A DNA stretch of 64,000 nt from Lineus longissimus (GCF_910592395.1 NC_088323.1:4092001-4156000); one strand, 5' to 3'; shown: positions 1 through 12,651, counted from the first letter of the stretch. Notes: a model not told the origin generated them from the sequence alone. Numbers and translations: made by a program.

Positions 1-3000
1 AACATCACAGTCTCTGTCCTTCTTTAAAAAAGCACCTCCTTTCTCTCGAAAAACAGCGAAAAAAATATAGCATCATCATCGGTCATCCATTCCATCTCTC
101 GAAAATGACTGGAAATGAGTCATCGGTCATCCATTCCATCTCTCGAAAATGACTGGAAATGTGTCAATCTTTCTGCGTACACCTCATTTCTCTCGAAAAA
201 TAGCAAAAAATATATAGCAGCGCCATCTCTCGAAAATGACTGGAAATGAGTCAATCTTTCTGTGTACACCTCATTCCTCTCGAAAAATAGCAAAAAATAT
301 ATAGCAGCGCCATCTCTCTTCCATTCCATCTCTCGAAAATGACTGGAAATGAGTCAATCTTTCTGTGTACACCTCATTCCTCTCGAAAAATAGCAAAAAA
401 TATATAGCAGCGCCATCTCTCTTCCATTCAATCTATCGAAAATGATTTGAAATGAGTCAATCTCTCTGTGTACACCTCCTTCCTCTCCGAAAATAGCGAC
501 AAAAATGTAGCAGTGTAATCGCTCCTGCTTCGTGAAAATTGCCCCAGTGTCGCTTCCTTCCTTCAACGAAAACTGTAGACAAATTCTGAAAATTTAACTG
601 TGCATACAAAAAAAAAGACAAATGAGTGACACAATACCTGACGATGTCTTCATCCTGCACTGGGTCTCAGTCTTCCCTCCATTGATCCTTCTCGACTCTG
701 TAATCAAAGTTGAAGTCTGAAAATACAACTGTAGATACGATTTAGTGAAACAAACCTCACAGTCTCTGTCCTTCTTGTCGAAAATTGCACCTCCTCGTCG
801 CTTCCTTCCTTCCATCAACGAACACTGCAGACCAATTCTGAAAATTTAACTATGCATACAAATGAGTGACACAATACCTGACGAAGTCTCCAGCCTGCGC
901 TGGGTCTCGGTCTTCCCTCCACTGATCATCCTTCTCAACTCTGTAATCAAAGTTTACGTCTGAAAGCACAACTGTAGATACGATTTAGTGATACAAATCT
1001 CAGTCTCTGTCCTTCTTATTGAAAATTGCACCTCCTCGTCGCTTCCTTCCTTCCTTCAATGAAAACTGCAGACCTATTCTGAAAATTTAACTTATGCATA
1101 CAAATGAGTGACACAATACCTGACGAAGTCTTCATCCTTCACTAGGTCTCGGTCTTCCCTCCATTGATCATCTTTCTCGACTCTGTAATCAAAGTTGAAG
1201 TCTGAAAGTACAACTGTAGGTACAATTTAGTGAAACAAACCTCACAGTCTATCCTTCTCCTTGAAAATAGCACCTCCTTCCCCTCGAAAAAATAGCGAAA
1301 AAAATATAGCAGCATCATCGGTCTTCCATTCCATCTCTCGAAAATGACTGGAAATGAGTCAATCTTTCTGTGTACACCTCCTTCCTCTCGAAAAATGGCG
1401 AAGAAAATATAGCAGCGCCATCTCTCTTCCATTCCATCTCTCGAAAATGACTGGAAATGAGTCAACACCTCCTTCCTCTCGAAAAATAGCGAAAAATATA
1501 TGGCGCTTCCGTTCCATTTCTCTAAAATGACTGGAAATGAGTCAATCTCACATTTGTGGCACGAATTAGGGGGAGCGATATTATGAAAACATGATAATTT
1601 CCTTCAAAATGTGGGCTTAAGGGTTGTGTTCACAAAAAATGGTTTGATAATTTAGAGTGCCTGAAAGTACAACTGTAGGTGCGATCAAGTGATACAAACC
1701 TCAGTCTCTTGTCCTTCTTGAAAATCGCACCTCCTTCCTCTCGAAAAACAGCGAAAAAAAAATATAACAGCATCATCGGTCTTCCATTCCATCTCTCGAA
1801 AATGACTGGAAATGAGCCAATCTCTCTGTGAACACCTTCCTCTCGAAAAATAGCGAAAAAAATATAGCAGCGCCATCTCTCTTCCATTCCATCCCTCGAA
1901 AATGACTTGAAATGAGTCAATCTCTCTGTGTACACCTCCTTCCTCTCGAAAAATATATAGCAGCGCCAACTCTCTTCCATTCTATCTCTCAAAAATGACT
2001 GGAAATGAGTCAATCTCACATTTGTGGCACGAATTAGGGGGAGCGATATTATGAAAACATGACAATTTTCTTCAAAATGTGGGCTCAAGGGTAGTGTTCA
2101 CAAATAATGGTTTGATAATTTAGAGTGTTTGAAAGTACAACTGTAGGTGCGATTAAGTGATACAAACCTCACAGTCTCTGTCCTTCTTGAAAATAGGACT
2201 TCTTCCTCTCGAAAAATAGCGAAAAAAATAGAGCAGTGCCAACTCTCTTCCATTCCATCTATCGAAAATGACTTGAAATGAGTCAATCTTTCTGTGTACC
2301 CCTCCTTCCTCTCGAAAAATAGTGAAAAAAATAGAGCAGCGCCAACTCTCTTCCATTCCATCTATCGAAAATGACATGAAATGAGTCAATCTTTCAGTGT
2401 ACACCTCCTTCCTCTCGAAAAATAGCGAATAAAATATAGCAGCGCCATCTCTCTTCCATTCAATCTCTCGAAAATGACTTCAAATGAGTCAATCTCACAT
2501 TTGTGGCACGAACTAGGGGGAGCGATATTATGAAATCATGATAACTTCCTTCAAAATGTGGGCTTAAGGGACTATAGTGTTCACAAATAATGGTTTCCTC
2601 CCCAGTATGGCAAACAGTAAATATATATTGCAGAACTGAACGTTTACTTTATATGTAGATTATTTTGCTGTATAAAATCATGATTGCTTCATTCAAAATG
2701 TGTCTGAAACTACAACTGTAGGTTCGATTCAGTGATACAAACCTCACAGTCTCTGTCCTTCTTTTGAAAATAGCACCTCCTTCCTTTCGAAAAATAGCGA
2801 AAAAAAATAGCAGCGTCATCTCTCTTCCATTCCATCGCTCAAAAATGACTGGAAATGAGTCAATCTCTCTGTGTACACCTCCATCCTCTCGAAAAATAGC
2901 GACAAAAATGTAGCAGTGTAATCGCTCCTGCTTCGTGAAAATTACCCCAGTGTTGCTTCCTTCCTTCAACGAAAACTGTAGGCAAATTCTGAAAGTTTAA

Positions 3001-4440
3001 CTGTGCATACAAAAAAAAGCATTGTAAATAAGTGACACAATACCTGACGATGTCTTCATCCTGCGCTGGGCCTCAGTCTTCCCTTCATTGATCATCCTTC
3101 TCAACTCTGTAGCCAAAGTTTAAGTCTGAAAGTACAACTGTAGATACGATTTTGTGATACAAACCTTACAGTCTCCGTCCTTCTTGAAAATAGCACCTCC
3201 TTCCTCTCGAAAAATAGCGAAAAAAATATAGCAGCATCATCTCTTTGCGTTCCGTCTCTCAAAAAATGACTGGAAATGAGTCAATCTTTCTGTGCACACC
3301 TCCTTCCTCTCGAAAAATAGAGCAGCGCCATCTCTCTTCCATTCCTTCTCTCGAAAATGACTCGAAATGAGTCAATCTCCCATTTATGGCACGAATTAGG
3401 GGGAGCGATATTATCAAATCATGATTACTTCCTTCAAAATGTAGGCTTTAATGTAGTGTTCACAGATAATGGCTTGATAATTTAGAATGTCAGTGTAGGC
3501 TTCAGTGTAGGTTTCTTGGTTTTGGAATAAATGATGTAGTGTCAATTGTAGGGTTTCTAGAAATAAGAGTTTTTGATCAAACTAAAAAGTTGCTTTAGGT
3601 TGTGGGGAATAAGCAAAATGGGAGTTTATATTTCATTATGAAACGTTGAGTTTGAATGCAGGTTATTTGGCTGTATGAAATCATTTTTTTATCATCAAAA
3701 TGTAGGCTTTAATGTTGTTTTCTCAACTTCTAGTCTAACATTTGTTGATGTCAGTGTTGGTTTCTTCATCATTAATTTTTTGGCTTCAAAAGAAATTACG
3801 TTTAGCCAATCATAGGGTTTCTTAAAATAAGAGTCTAAATTAACAATTCATTTCGTAGATTCTAAGAAATAATATAATTTGAAAATTTAGAAATTCTCAA
3901 GCACTAATTTAAAGTAAGTTTTTGACATCAATTTTTAAAAAGGCTTAGTAGATGTAGGCTTTTTTTGTAAGGATGATTTGTCAAAATACTTTTTTTATAT
4001 TTGTTCGCTATGTGATGAACATCTTCAAAAAATGTTGTTGAAGAAATGGTTTTCAAAATGCTTATAGACAATTTTTTTTTTAAATGGATCGTAAAACCTA
4101 CAAAACAGACAATGTCCACAGTGCTTCCCCTAAGTAGTACCATAAATCTCTCGGAGTATCACCTTCCTCTCGAAAAATAGCGAAAAATATATAGCAGCGT
4201 CATTGGTCTTCCATTCCATCTATCAAAATGACTTAAAATGAGTCAATCTCTCTGTGTACACCTCCTTCCTCTCCAAAAATAGCGAAAAAAATTATAGCAG
4301 CGCCAACTCTCTTCCATTCCATCCCTCGAAAGTGACTTGAAATGAGTCACTCCTCTCTGTGCCTCCTTCCTCTCGGAAAATAGCGAAGAAAAATATAGCA
4401 GCGTTCCGAAAATGACTTGAAATGAGTCAATCTCCCATTG
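1..4440. repeat. Composite satellite block (~100 bp and ~240 bp units)
   Basis: Two repeat families alternate here. The first is a cassette of about 85-105 bp recognisable by CTCTCGAAAATGACTGGAAA, AATGAGTCAATCTCTCTGTG and CCTCTCGAAAAATAGCGAAA; it recurs dozens of times at 1-500, 1260-1560, 1740-2500, 2760-2940, 3180-3380 and 4160-4440. The second is a ~240 bp unit (keyed by CTGTAGATACGATTTAGTGA and ACACAATACCTGACGA) in tandem at about 530-1250 and again at 2930-3165. Copies differ by scattered substitutions and small indels. Between them, AT-rich stretches carry GGCACGAATTAGGGGGAGCG at about 1558, 2025, 2506 and 3391. Many minus-strand open frames of 70-150 codons cross the block, but they are repetitive and show no recognisable domain, so I treat them as by-products of the repeat. 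Confidence 0.9.
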
Positions 4441-4442
4441 GT

Positions 4443-7400
4443 GGCACGAATTAGGGGAGCGATATCATGAAATCATGATAACTTCCTTTAAAATGTGAGC
4501 TTTAATGTAGTGTTCACAAATAAGAGTTTGATAATTTAAAATGACAGTGTATGTTTCTTAGTTGTGGATCATTCCATGAAAAATTGATGTAGAATTAATT
4601 GTAGGGTTTCTAGAGGGTGTAGGCTTCCATCCCAGATTAGGCAAAAAGTAAATATATATTGCAGAACTGAACGTTTACTTCATATGTAGATTATTTTGCT
4701 GTATAAAATCATGATTACTTCCTTCAAAGTGTAGGCTTTAATGTAGTGTTCACAGATAATGGCTTGATCATTTAAAATGTCAGTGTAGGTTTCCTGGTTA
4801 TTTGAATAATTAATAATGTAGTGTTAATTGTAGGATTTCTAGAAATAAGAGTTTTGATCAAACTAAAAAGTAGGCTTTAGGTTGTAGGGAATAAACAAAA
4901 TGGGAATCTATATTTCAGAATGAAACATTGGGTTTGAATGTAGGTTATTTGGCGGTATGAAATCATTTTTTTACCATCAAAATGTAGGCTTTAATGTTGT
5001 TTTCTCAACTAATAGTCTAACATTTGTTGATGTCAGTGTTGGTTTCTTCATCATTAATTTGTTGGCTTTGAAAAAATTACATCTAGTCATTCATAGGGTT
5101 TCTTAAAATGAGAGTTTGAATTATCAATTCATTTTGTAGGTTCTAAGAAAAAATATAATTTGAAAATTTAGAAATACTCCAGCATTAATTTAAAGCAAGT
5201 TTTTGACATCAATTCTGAAAAAAAGTTTAGTAGATGCAGGCTTTAGTGTAAGGATGATTTGTCAAAATGCTTTTTTTATTTTTGTTGTCTGCATTGCTTC
5301 CCCTAATTCGTGCCAGACATCCAATCTCTCTGTGTTCCTCCATCCTCTCGAAAAATATACCAGCATCATTGGTCTTCCATTTCATCTCTCAAAAATGACT
5401 TGAAATGAGTCAATCTTTCTGTGTACACCTCCCCCTCGAAAAATAGCGAAAAAACATAGAGCAGCACCAACTCGCTTCCATTCCATCTCTCGAAAATGAC
5501 TTGAAATGAGTCAATCTCTCTGTGGCCCTCCTTCCTCTCGAAAAATAGCGAAGAAAAATATGGCATTTGTGGCACGAATTAGGGGAGCGATATTATGAAA
5601 TCATGACAACTTCTTTTAAAATGTAAGCTTTAATGTAGTGTTCACAAATAAGAGTTTGATAATTTAAAATGACAGTGTAGGCTTCTTAGTTATGGATCAT
5701 TCCATGAAAAATTGATGAAGAATTAATTGTAGGGTTTCTAGAAATAAGAGTTTTTGATGAAATTTCAAATATAGGCTTTAGGGTGTAGGCTTCCATCCCA
5801 GATTAGGCAAAAAGTAAATATATATTGCAGAACTGAACGTTTACTTTATATGTAGATTATTTTGCTGTATAAAATCATGATTACTTCCTTCAAAATGTAG
5901 GCTTTAATGTAGTGTTCACAGATAATGGCTTGATAATTTAAAATGTCAGTTTAGGCTTCTTGGTTATTTGAATAAATAATGTAGTGTTAATTGTAGGGTT
6001 TCTAGAGATAAGAGTTTTTGATCAAACTAAAAAGTTGCTTTAGGTTGTAGGGAATAAACAAAATGGGAATCTATATTTCAGAATGAAACATTGAGTTCGA
6101 ATGTAGGTTATTTGGCGGGATGGAATCATTATTTTACCATCAAAATGTAGGCTTTAATGTTGTTTTCTCAACTAATAGTCTAACATTTGTTGATGTCAGT
6201 GTTGGTTTCTTCATCATTAATTTGTTGGCTTTGAAAAAATTACATCTAGTCATTCATAGGGTTTCTTAAAATGAGAGTTTGAATTATCAATTCATTTTGT
6301 AGGTTCTAAGAAAAAATATAATTTGAAAATTTAGAAATACTCCAGCATTAATTTAAAGTAAGTTTTTGACATCAATTCTGAAAAAAAGTTTAGTAGATGC
6401 AGGCTTTAGCGTAAGGATGATTTGTCAAAATGCTTTTTTTATTTTTGTTGTCTGCATTGCTTCCCCTAATTCGTGCCAGACATCCAATCTCTCCGTGTTC
6501 CTCCATCCTCTCGAAAATTATACCAGCGTCATTGGTCTTCCATTTCATCTCTCAAAAATGACTTGAAATGAGTCAATCTTTCTGTGTACACATCCTTCAC
6601 CTCGAAAAATAGCGAAAAAACATAGAGCAGCACCATCTCTCGAAAATGAAATGAGTCAATCTCTCTGTGGCCCTCCTTCCTCTCGAAAAATAGCGAAGAA
6701 AAATATGGCATTTGTGGCACGAATTAGGGGAGCGATATTATGAAATCATGACAACTTCTTTTAAAATGTAAGCTTTAATGTAGTGTTCACAAATAAGAGT
6801 TTGATAATTTAAAATGACAGTGTAGGCTTCTTAGTTATGGATCATTCCATGAAAAATTGATGAAGAATTAATTGTAGGGTTTCTAGAAATAAGAGTTTTT
6901 GATGAAATTTCAAATATAGGCTTTAGGGTGTAGGCTTCCATCCCAGATTAGGCAAAAAGTAAATATATATTGCAGAACTGAACGTTTACTTTATATGTAG
7001 ATTATTTTGCTGTATAAAATCATGATTACTTCCTTCAAAATGTAGGCTTTAATGTAGTGTTCACAGATAATGGCTTGATAATTTAAAATGTCAGTTTAGG
7101 CTTCTTGGTTATTTGAATAAATAATGTAGTGTTAATTGTAGGGTTTCTAGAGATAAGAGTTTTTGATCAAACTAAAAAGTTGCTTTAGGTTGTAGGGAAT
7201 AAACAAAATGGGAATCTATATTTCAGAATGAAACATTGAGTTCGAATGTAGGTTATTTGGCGGGATGGAATCATTATTTTACCATCAAAATGTAGGCTTT
7301 AATGTTGTTTTCTCAACTAATAGTCTAACATTTGTTGATGTCAGTGTTGGTTTCTTCATCATTAATTTGTTGGCTTTGAAAAAATTACATCTAGTCATTC

Positions 7401-8760
7401 ATAGGGTTTCTTAAAATGAGAGTTTGAATTATCAATTCATTTTGTAGGTTCTAAGAAAAAATATAATTTGAAAATTTAGAAATACTCCAGCATTAATTTA
7501 AAGTAAGTTTTTGACATCAATTCTGAAAAAAAGTTTAGTAGATGCAGGCTTTAGCGTAAGGATGATTTGTCAAAATGCTTTTTTTATTTTTGTTGTCTGC
7601 ATTGCTTCCCCTAATTCGTGCCAGACATCCAATCTCTCCGTGTTCCTCCATCCTCTCGAAAATTATACCAGCGTCATTGGTCTTCCATTTCATCTCTCAA
7701 AAATGACTTGAAATGAGTCAATCTTTCTGTGTACACATCCTTCACCTCGAAAAATAGCGAAAAAACATAGAGCAGCACCATCTCTCGAAAATGAAATGAG
7801 TCAATCTCTCTGTGGCCCTCCTTCCTCTCGAAAAATAGCGAAGAAAAATATGGCATTTGTGGCACGAATTAGGGGAGCGATATTATGAAATCATGACAAC
7901 TTCTTTTAAAATGTAAGCTTTAATGTAGTGTTCACAAATAAGAGTTTGATAATTTAAAATGACAGTGTAGGCTTCAGTGTAGGTTTCTTAGTTATGGATC
8001 ATTCCATGAAAAATTGATGAAGAATTAATTGTAGGGTTTCTAGAGGGTGTAGGCCTCCATCCCAGATTAGGCAAAAAGTAAATATATATTGCAGAACTGA
8101 ACGTTTACTTTATATGTAGATTATTTTGCTGTATAAAATCACGATTACTTCCTTCAAAATGTAGGCTTTAGTGTAGTGTTCACAGATAATGGCTTGATAA
8201 TTTAAAATGTCAGTTTAGGCTTCTTGGTTATTTGAATAAATGATGTAGTGTTAACTGTAGAGTTTCTCGAAATAAGACTTCTTGATCAAACTCAGAAGTA
8301 GGCTTTAGGGTGTAGGGAATAAGCAAAATGGGAGTTTATATTTCAGAATGAAACATTGGGTTTGAATGTAGGTTATTTGGCTGTATGAAATAATATTTTT
8401 ACCATCAAAATGTAGGCTTTAGTGTTGTTTTCTCAACTAATGGTCTAACATGCATAAATGTCAGTGTTGGGTTTCTTCATCATCAATTTTTTGGCTTCAA
8501 AAAAATTACCTCCAGCCAATCATAGGGTTTCTTAAAATAAGAGTTTGAATTATCAATTCATTTTGTAGGTTCTAAGAAAAAATGTAGTTTGAAAATTTAG
8601 AAATTCCCCAGCATTAATTTGAAGTATGTTTTTGACATCAGTTCAGGAAAAAAGTTTAGAAGATGCAGGCTTTTGCATAAGGATGATTTGTCAAAATGCT
8701 TTTTTTATTTTTGTTGTCTGCATTGCTTCCCCTAATTCGTGCCATATATCCAATCTCTCT
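4443..8760. repeat. ~1.14 kb higher-order tandem repeat, about four copies
   Basis: The landmark GGCACGAATTAGGGGAGCG occurs at 4443, 5571, 6716 and 7861, giving periods of 1128, 1145 and 1145 bp. The 5571-6715 and 6716-7860 copies are near-identical; the outer copies are more diverged and carry small deletions. Each unit contains an AT-rich ~850 bp segment with recurring GTAGGCTTTAATGTAGTG-type motifs, then a short run of the ~100 bp cassette bounded by inverted ~20 bp ends (for example 5296-5315 and 5570-5589). The short open frames repeated in every unit are identical between the two youngest copies simply because the DNA is. Confidence 0.9.
5296..5589. repeat. Cassette bounded by 20 bp inverted repeats (representative copy)
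   Basis: Left end GCTTCCCCTAATTCGTGCCA and right end TGGCACGAATTAGGGGAGCG are reverse complements at 19 of 20 positions. The ~290 bp interior is made of the ~100 bp cassette. The same arrangement recurs near 6459-6734 and 7604-7879, and a further left end lies near 8725. This resembles a small terminal-inverted-repeat element carrying internal tandem repeats that was later amplified within the higher-order unit. I see no clear target-site duplication. Confidence 0.55.
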
Positions 8761-8924
8761 GTGGCCCTCCTTCCTCTCGAAAAATAGCGAAGAAAATATA
8801 TCAGCGTCATTGGTCTTCTATTCCATCTCCCGAAAATGAGTCAATCTCTCTGTGTACCTACCTCCTTCCTCTCGAAAAATAGCGAAAAAAATATAGCAGT
8901 GTCATCTCTCCTGCTTCGTGAAAA

Positions 8925-9182
8925 TTGCCCCAGTGTCACTTCCTTCCTTCATCGAAAACTGTAGACAAATTCTGAAAGTTTAACTGTGCATACAAAAAAA
9001 GACTTGTAAATAAGTGACACAATACCTGACGATGTCTTCATCCTGCCCTGGGTCTCAGTCTTCCCACCATTGATCATCCTTCTCGACTCTGTAATCAAAG
9101 TTGATGTCTAAAGTACAACTGTAGATACGATTTAGTGATACAAACCTCGGTCTCTGTCCTTGAAAATTGCACCTCCTCGTCG
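8925..9182. repeat. Isolated copy of the ~240 bp satellite unit
   Basis: This segment carries the same landmarks as the 530-1250 array (ACACAATACCTGACGA, CTGTAGATACGATTTAGTGA and a final CACCTCCTCGTCGCTTCC). Its last bases run directly into the first unit of the 55 bp satellite. Confidence 0.8.
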
Positions 9183-10289
9183 CTTCCGGTTAAAGTGCAT
9201 ATATCACTGGAAGCAAGATGGTTCCCTGAATGTCATACTTCCGGTTAAAGTGCATATATCACTGGAAGCAAGATGGTTCCCTGAATGTCATACTTCCGGT
9301 TAAAGTGCATATATCACTGGAAGCAAAGTTGTTCCCTGAATGTCATACTTCCGGTTAAAGTGCATATATCACTGGAAGCAAAGTGGTTCCCTAAATGTCA
9401 TACTTCCGGTTAAAGTGCATATATCACTGGAAGCAAAGTGGTTCCCTAAATGTCATACTTCCGGTTAAAGTGCATATATCACTGGAAGCAAAGTGGTTCC
9501 CTAAATGTCATACTTCCGGTTAAAGTGCATATATCACTGGAAGCAAAGTGGTTTCCTAAATGTCATACTTCCAGTTAAAGTGCATATATCACTGGAAGCA
9601 AAGTGGTTTCCTAAATGTCATACTTCCGGTTAAAGTGCATATATCACTGGAAGCATGGTGGTTCCCTAAATATCATACATTTGGTTAAATTGCATCACTG
9701 GAAGCAAAGTGGTTCCCTAAATGTCATACATTCGGTTAAAGTGCATACATCACTGGAAGCAAAGTGTTTCCCTAAATGTCATACTTCCGGTTAAAGTGCA
9801 TACATCACTGGAAGCAAAGTGTTTCCCTAAATGTCATACTTCCGGTTAAAGTGCATATATCACTGGAAGCAAAGTGGTTCCCTAAATGTCATACTTCCGG
9901 TTAAAGTGCATATATCACTGGAAGCAAAGTGGTTCCCTAAATGTCATACATTCGGTTAAAGTGCATACATCACTGGAAGCAAAGTGTTTCCCTAAATGTC
10001 ATACTTCCGGTTAAAGTGCATATATCACTGGAAGCATGGTGGTTTCCTAAATGTCATACTTCCGGTTAAAGTGCATATATCACTGGAAGCAAAGTGGTTC
10101 CCTAAATGTCATACTTCCGGTTAAAGTGCATATATCACTGGAAGCAAAGTGGTTCCCTAAATGTCATACTTCCGGTTAAAGTGCATATATCACTGGAAGC
10201 AAAGTGGTTCCCTAAATGTCATACTTCCGGTTAAAGTGCATATATCACTGGAAGCAAAGTGGTTCCCTAAATGTCATACTTCCAGTGAT
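9183..10289. repeat. 55 bp satellite array, about 20 copies
   Basis: The unit starts CTTCCGGTTAAAGTGCATAT, continues ATCACTGGAAGCAAAGTGG and ends TTCCCTAAATGTCATA. Spacing is 55 bp through most of the array (9183, 9238, 9293, 9348 and so on); one unit near 9680 has a small internal deletion. Variants such as ACATTCGG for ACTTCCGG and ATACATC for ATATATC recur in the same order near 9730 and 9950, suggesting amplification of multi-unit blocks. Each unit holds an imperfect inverted repeat, CTTCCGGT against ACTGGAAG; the array ends in a truncated unit reading CTTCCAGTGAT. Confidence 0.93.
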
Positions 10290-10564
10290 GCAATTCCCAA
10301 CAACTTCACAAATTGTCCAGATAGATTCCTTGAGTTGACCCCTAGAACCAATAGCCTGACACCCAAATATTGATCCTATGTCAAATTTGAAATGAAATAT
10401 AGCCCAAAATATGTGGCAGCCATCTTGTTTTTGACGTCACATTTTGACACTTGCAAAGCCTACTTTCCTATACTTTTGACAAGTTGTCTGCAAGATGCAC
10501 TCTTATGAGAAAAACAAATGAAAAGGCCAGGGGCCATTGTGCTCACTGGTATTTAGGTGACAAC

Positions 10565-10906
10565 TTAAAGGGTACTGGAACCGCCGAGCGATTTATTCAA
10601 CTTTTCGACTTTCACTGCCCGAGAAAGTCAAACTTCCAACTTCATATTCGAGTTCAGATTTGTAGCTCCGCCCCCAGTGCCCGAGCATGCGCAGTTCAAT
10701 TTGTTATTATTGAGAATCATGTGAGAATCACGCGAGTCATGCGATCTTTCATTCATGAGTTTTCGTAGTAAATTCCATAGTAGTGACATCACTAATGATT
10801 GACAGCTAGGCGCCATGTTTCATTCATGCCTCGTTCTGATCACCCAATACGCGGGAAATGAAAACGAGGTCATACGAACTGGCTTGGCGGTTTCAGTTCC
10901 CTTTAA
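10565..10906. mobile_element. TTAA-flanked MITE with ~25 bp terminal inverted repeats
   Basis: The left end TTAAAGGGTACTGGAACCGC and the right end (complement TTAAAGGGAACTGAAACCGC) are imperfect inverted repeats of about 25 bp that start and stop at TTAA. The 342 bp interior has no transposase. A TTAA target is typical of piggyBac-type transposition, so a piggyBac-derived non-autonomous element is possible, but the family is inferred only from the ends. The open frames crossing it look incidental. Confidence 0.65.
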
Positions 10907-10923
10907 TCGACAATGGACCCTGA

Positions 10924-11420
10924 AAAGTAGGTCGAATCAAAAACCTGTATAATATGGAATGTATCCTTGCTGGGAGTACCAACCATAACAACTTTATCGA
11001 ATACGAATCACTGATGAGCGAGACATCACACTTAAGGTTTTCACTTTTTGCCCCCTGGTGTCAAAGTTGAGACCTAGGGGGTCTTGAGCACAAAGTTACA
11101 AGCCCATAGCCCTAGCAGTTACGAAATGTATGAAAACACGTATGATATGTGATATATCCTTGCGAGGAGTACCTACTATACAAATTTTATAAAAAACAAA
11201 TCACCAATAAGTGAGATATCACACTATTTATGTTTTCAGTTTTGGCCCCCCTGGTGGCCAAGTCAAGAATCAGACCGGACCGAATTCAAAGATCATCTGA
11301 CCTAGTGGGGGGTCATGCATACAAAGTTTTGACATTTGAGTCAATAGCCTTCTCGGTTAAGAAATGTGCCACTGTTTTTGAAATAGGATACGACAGACGA
11401 CGACGACGGACGACAGACAC
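10924..11420 (+). repeat. Dispersed repeat present as two adjacent diverged copies
   Basis: Two ~190 bp segments share ordered landmarks: ATCCTTGCTGGGAGTACC at about 10964 against ATCCTTGCGAGGAGTACC at about 11156; then GAGACATCACAC against GAGATATCACAC; then TTGCCCCCTGGTG against TGGCCCCCCTGGTGG. The second copy ends in a GACGACGACGGACGACAGAC tail at about 11394-11417. The simple-sequence tail is reminiscent of non-LTR-derived repeats, but no coding remnant is visible. Confidence 0.5.
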
Positions 11421-12479
11421 TGCGGTGTTGTATAGACTCACCGTACCAGTGAGCCAAAAAGAGAAGACAAGACGTAAACCTATCACAAGTAGACAAATGC
11501 ATTCACAGTTTGATAACAAATTAATTTGATGGGGAATTTATTTTAACAGTGTTGTACCGTCTACTGATGCTGGCATATTATGTTAGACTTTTATGATACG
11601 CAATGATTACCTTTAAAGGTGACCTGAAACGCTTTTATCAAAATTTAAACTTGGGTAAAAATTATAGGGCATAAAAAAACACAAGTGTGAAAACCGCAAG
11701 CTACTCATCTTTAAGTTAATTGCAGTATATAATTCAAACATTCCAGATGGTGCAGGTAGAACAATTGTAATGTACATTGTGATGTAGGCCTACTGAAATA
11801 AAATTTCATTCTTTATAAAAAATCACAAATGGGAAAATAATGTCTCAGTGAAACATATAAGACCACGGGGTGTACCTAGCAAAAACTACAATTCTGATGA
11901 GTTTTAACGAGTTTGAGGGTGGTGCTGCCAGCGTAGGCCCTATTGATATTGTGAACACGTACGACCGCAGAAGAAATTAAATAGGCCTACAAGTACTTTT
12001 CTACTTTCCCCGGGTCACTTAGAAGTAAATAGGCATCTATCAAGATTAATAATCAATGACACATATTCAGTCGATTTTATCAACTGATGGCGTGATGTGG
12101 TGTCGATAGCGATGGATTTGTAATCATGCACGCATGGCAGGCCGGGATGACGATGAGCAGACCGCATGGATTTGCGGAATCCGCAGCGCCGTCTATGAAA
12201 TCCCGGTGGCGTTTTTTTAAACTAAAAATCAAGATCTACGCGGGGAAGCCGGCGAGCGAGGGGAACGAGGGCAAAGCAGGCTGGGGAGGGGAAAACTAAA
12301 ATAAGCCTCACCATCTTTTTAAATCTCTCGGACGGTAAACCGGATTATTCATACTCGTGGCCTTATCCTAAAAATAGGCCTACTAATATTAGGGAGTCTT
12401 TGGATATGGTCGAATTTAACCTTTTTTAGCAGAGTCTTGACTTACCTGTGCGACTGGGGGAGAAGGTTAATTACCTTAC

Positions 12480-12651
12480 CTGATTTTGGCTGATAATGAG
12501 GTGTGGTAGGCCCTAGCCCATATTCTATTCCTACTGTGTTTGTCCATCCTCCTCTGGTGACATCCGCAATCAATGCTGCCCGAGGTCGTGGCTCCATCTT
12601 TAATCCTCTGCCGATAGTCGAAGCTGGCGATCCGCACAAAGAATTTCCTCC
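12480..12651 (-). other. Exon-like segment of unknown gene
   Basis: On the minus strand an acceptor (TTCTTCAG) opens a 172 nt stretch that stays open in one frame and ends in a strong donor (AAATCAG then GTAAGG). The encoded piece includes MEPRPRAALIADVTRGG; it matches no family I know. No partner exon was found on either side, so this may be a lone exon of an unseen gene, a pseudogene remnant or chance. Confidence 0.22.

Noticed and set aside
1630-2088. 152-codon minus-strand open frame
   Set aside because: It lies wholly in the satellite block, its peptide is a degenerate repeat, and neighbouring copies shift frame.
9183-10289. CRISPR-like regular array
   Set aside because: Units are contiguous 55 bp tandem repeats with no unique spacers, in a eukaryotic genome.
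10451-10768. 105-codon plus-strand open frame
   Set aside because: Most of it is inside the TTAA-flanked MITE; no domain.
12420-12490. ACTTACCTG, resembling the 5' end of U1 snRNA
   Set aside because: The downstream sequence lacks U1 stems; it is better read as splice donors on the minus strand.
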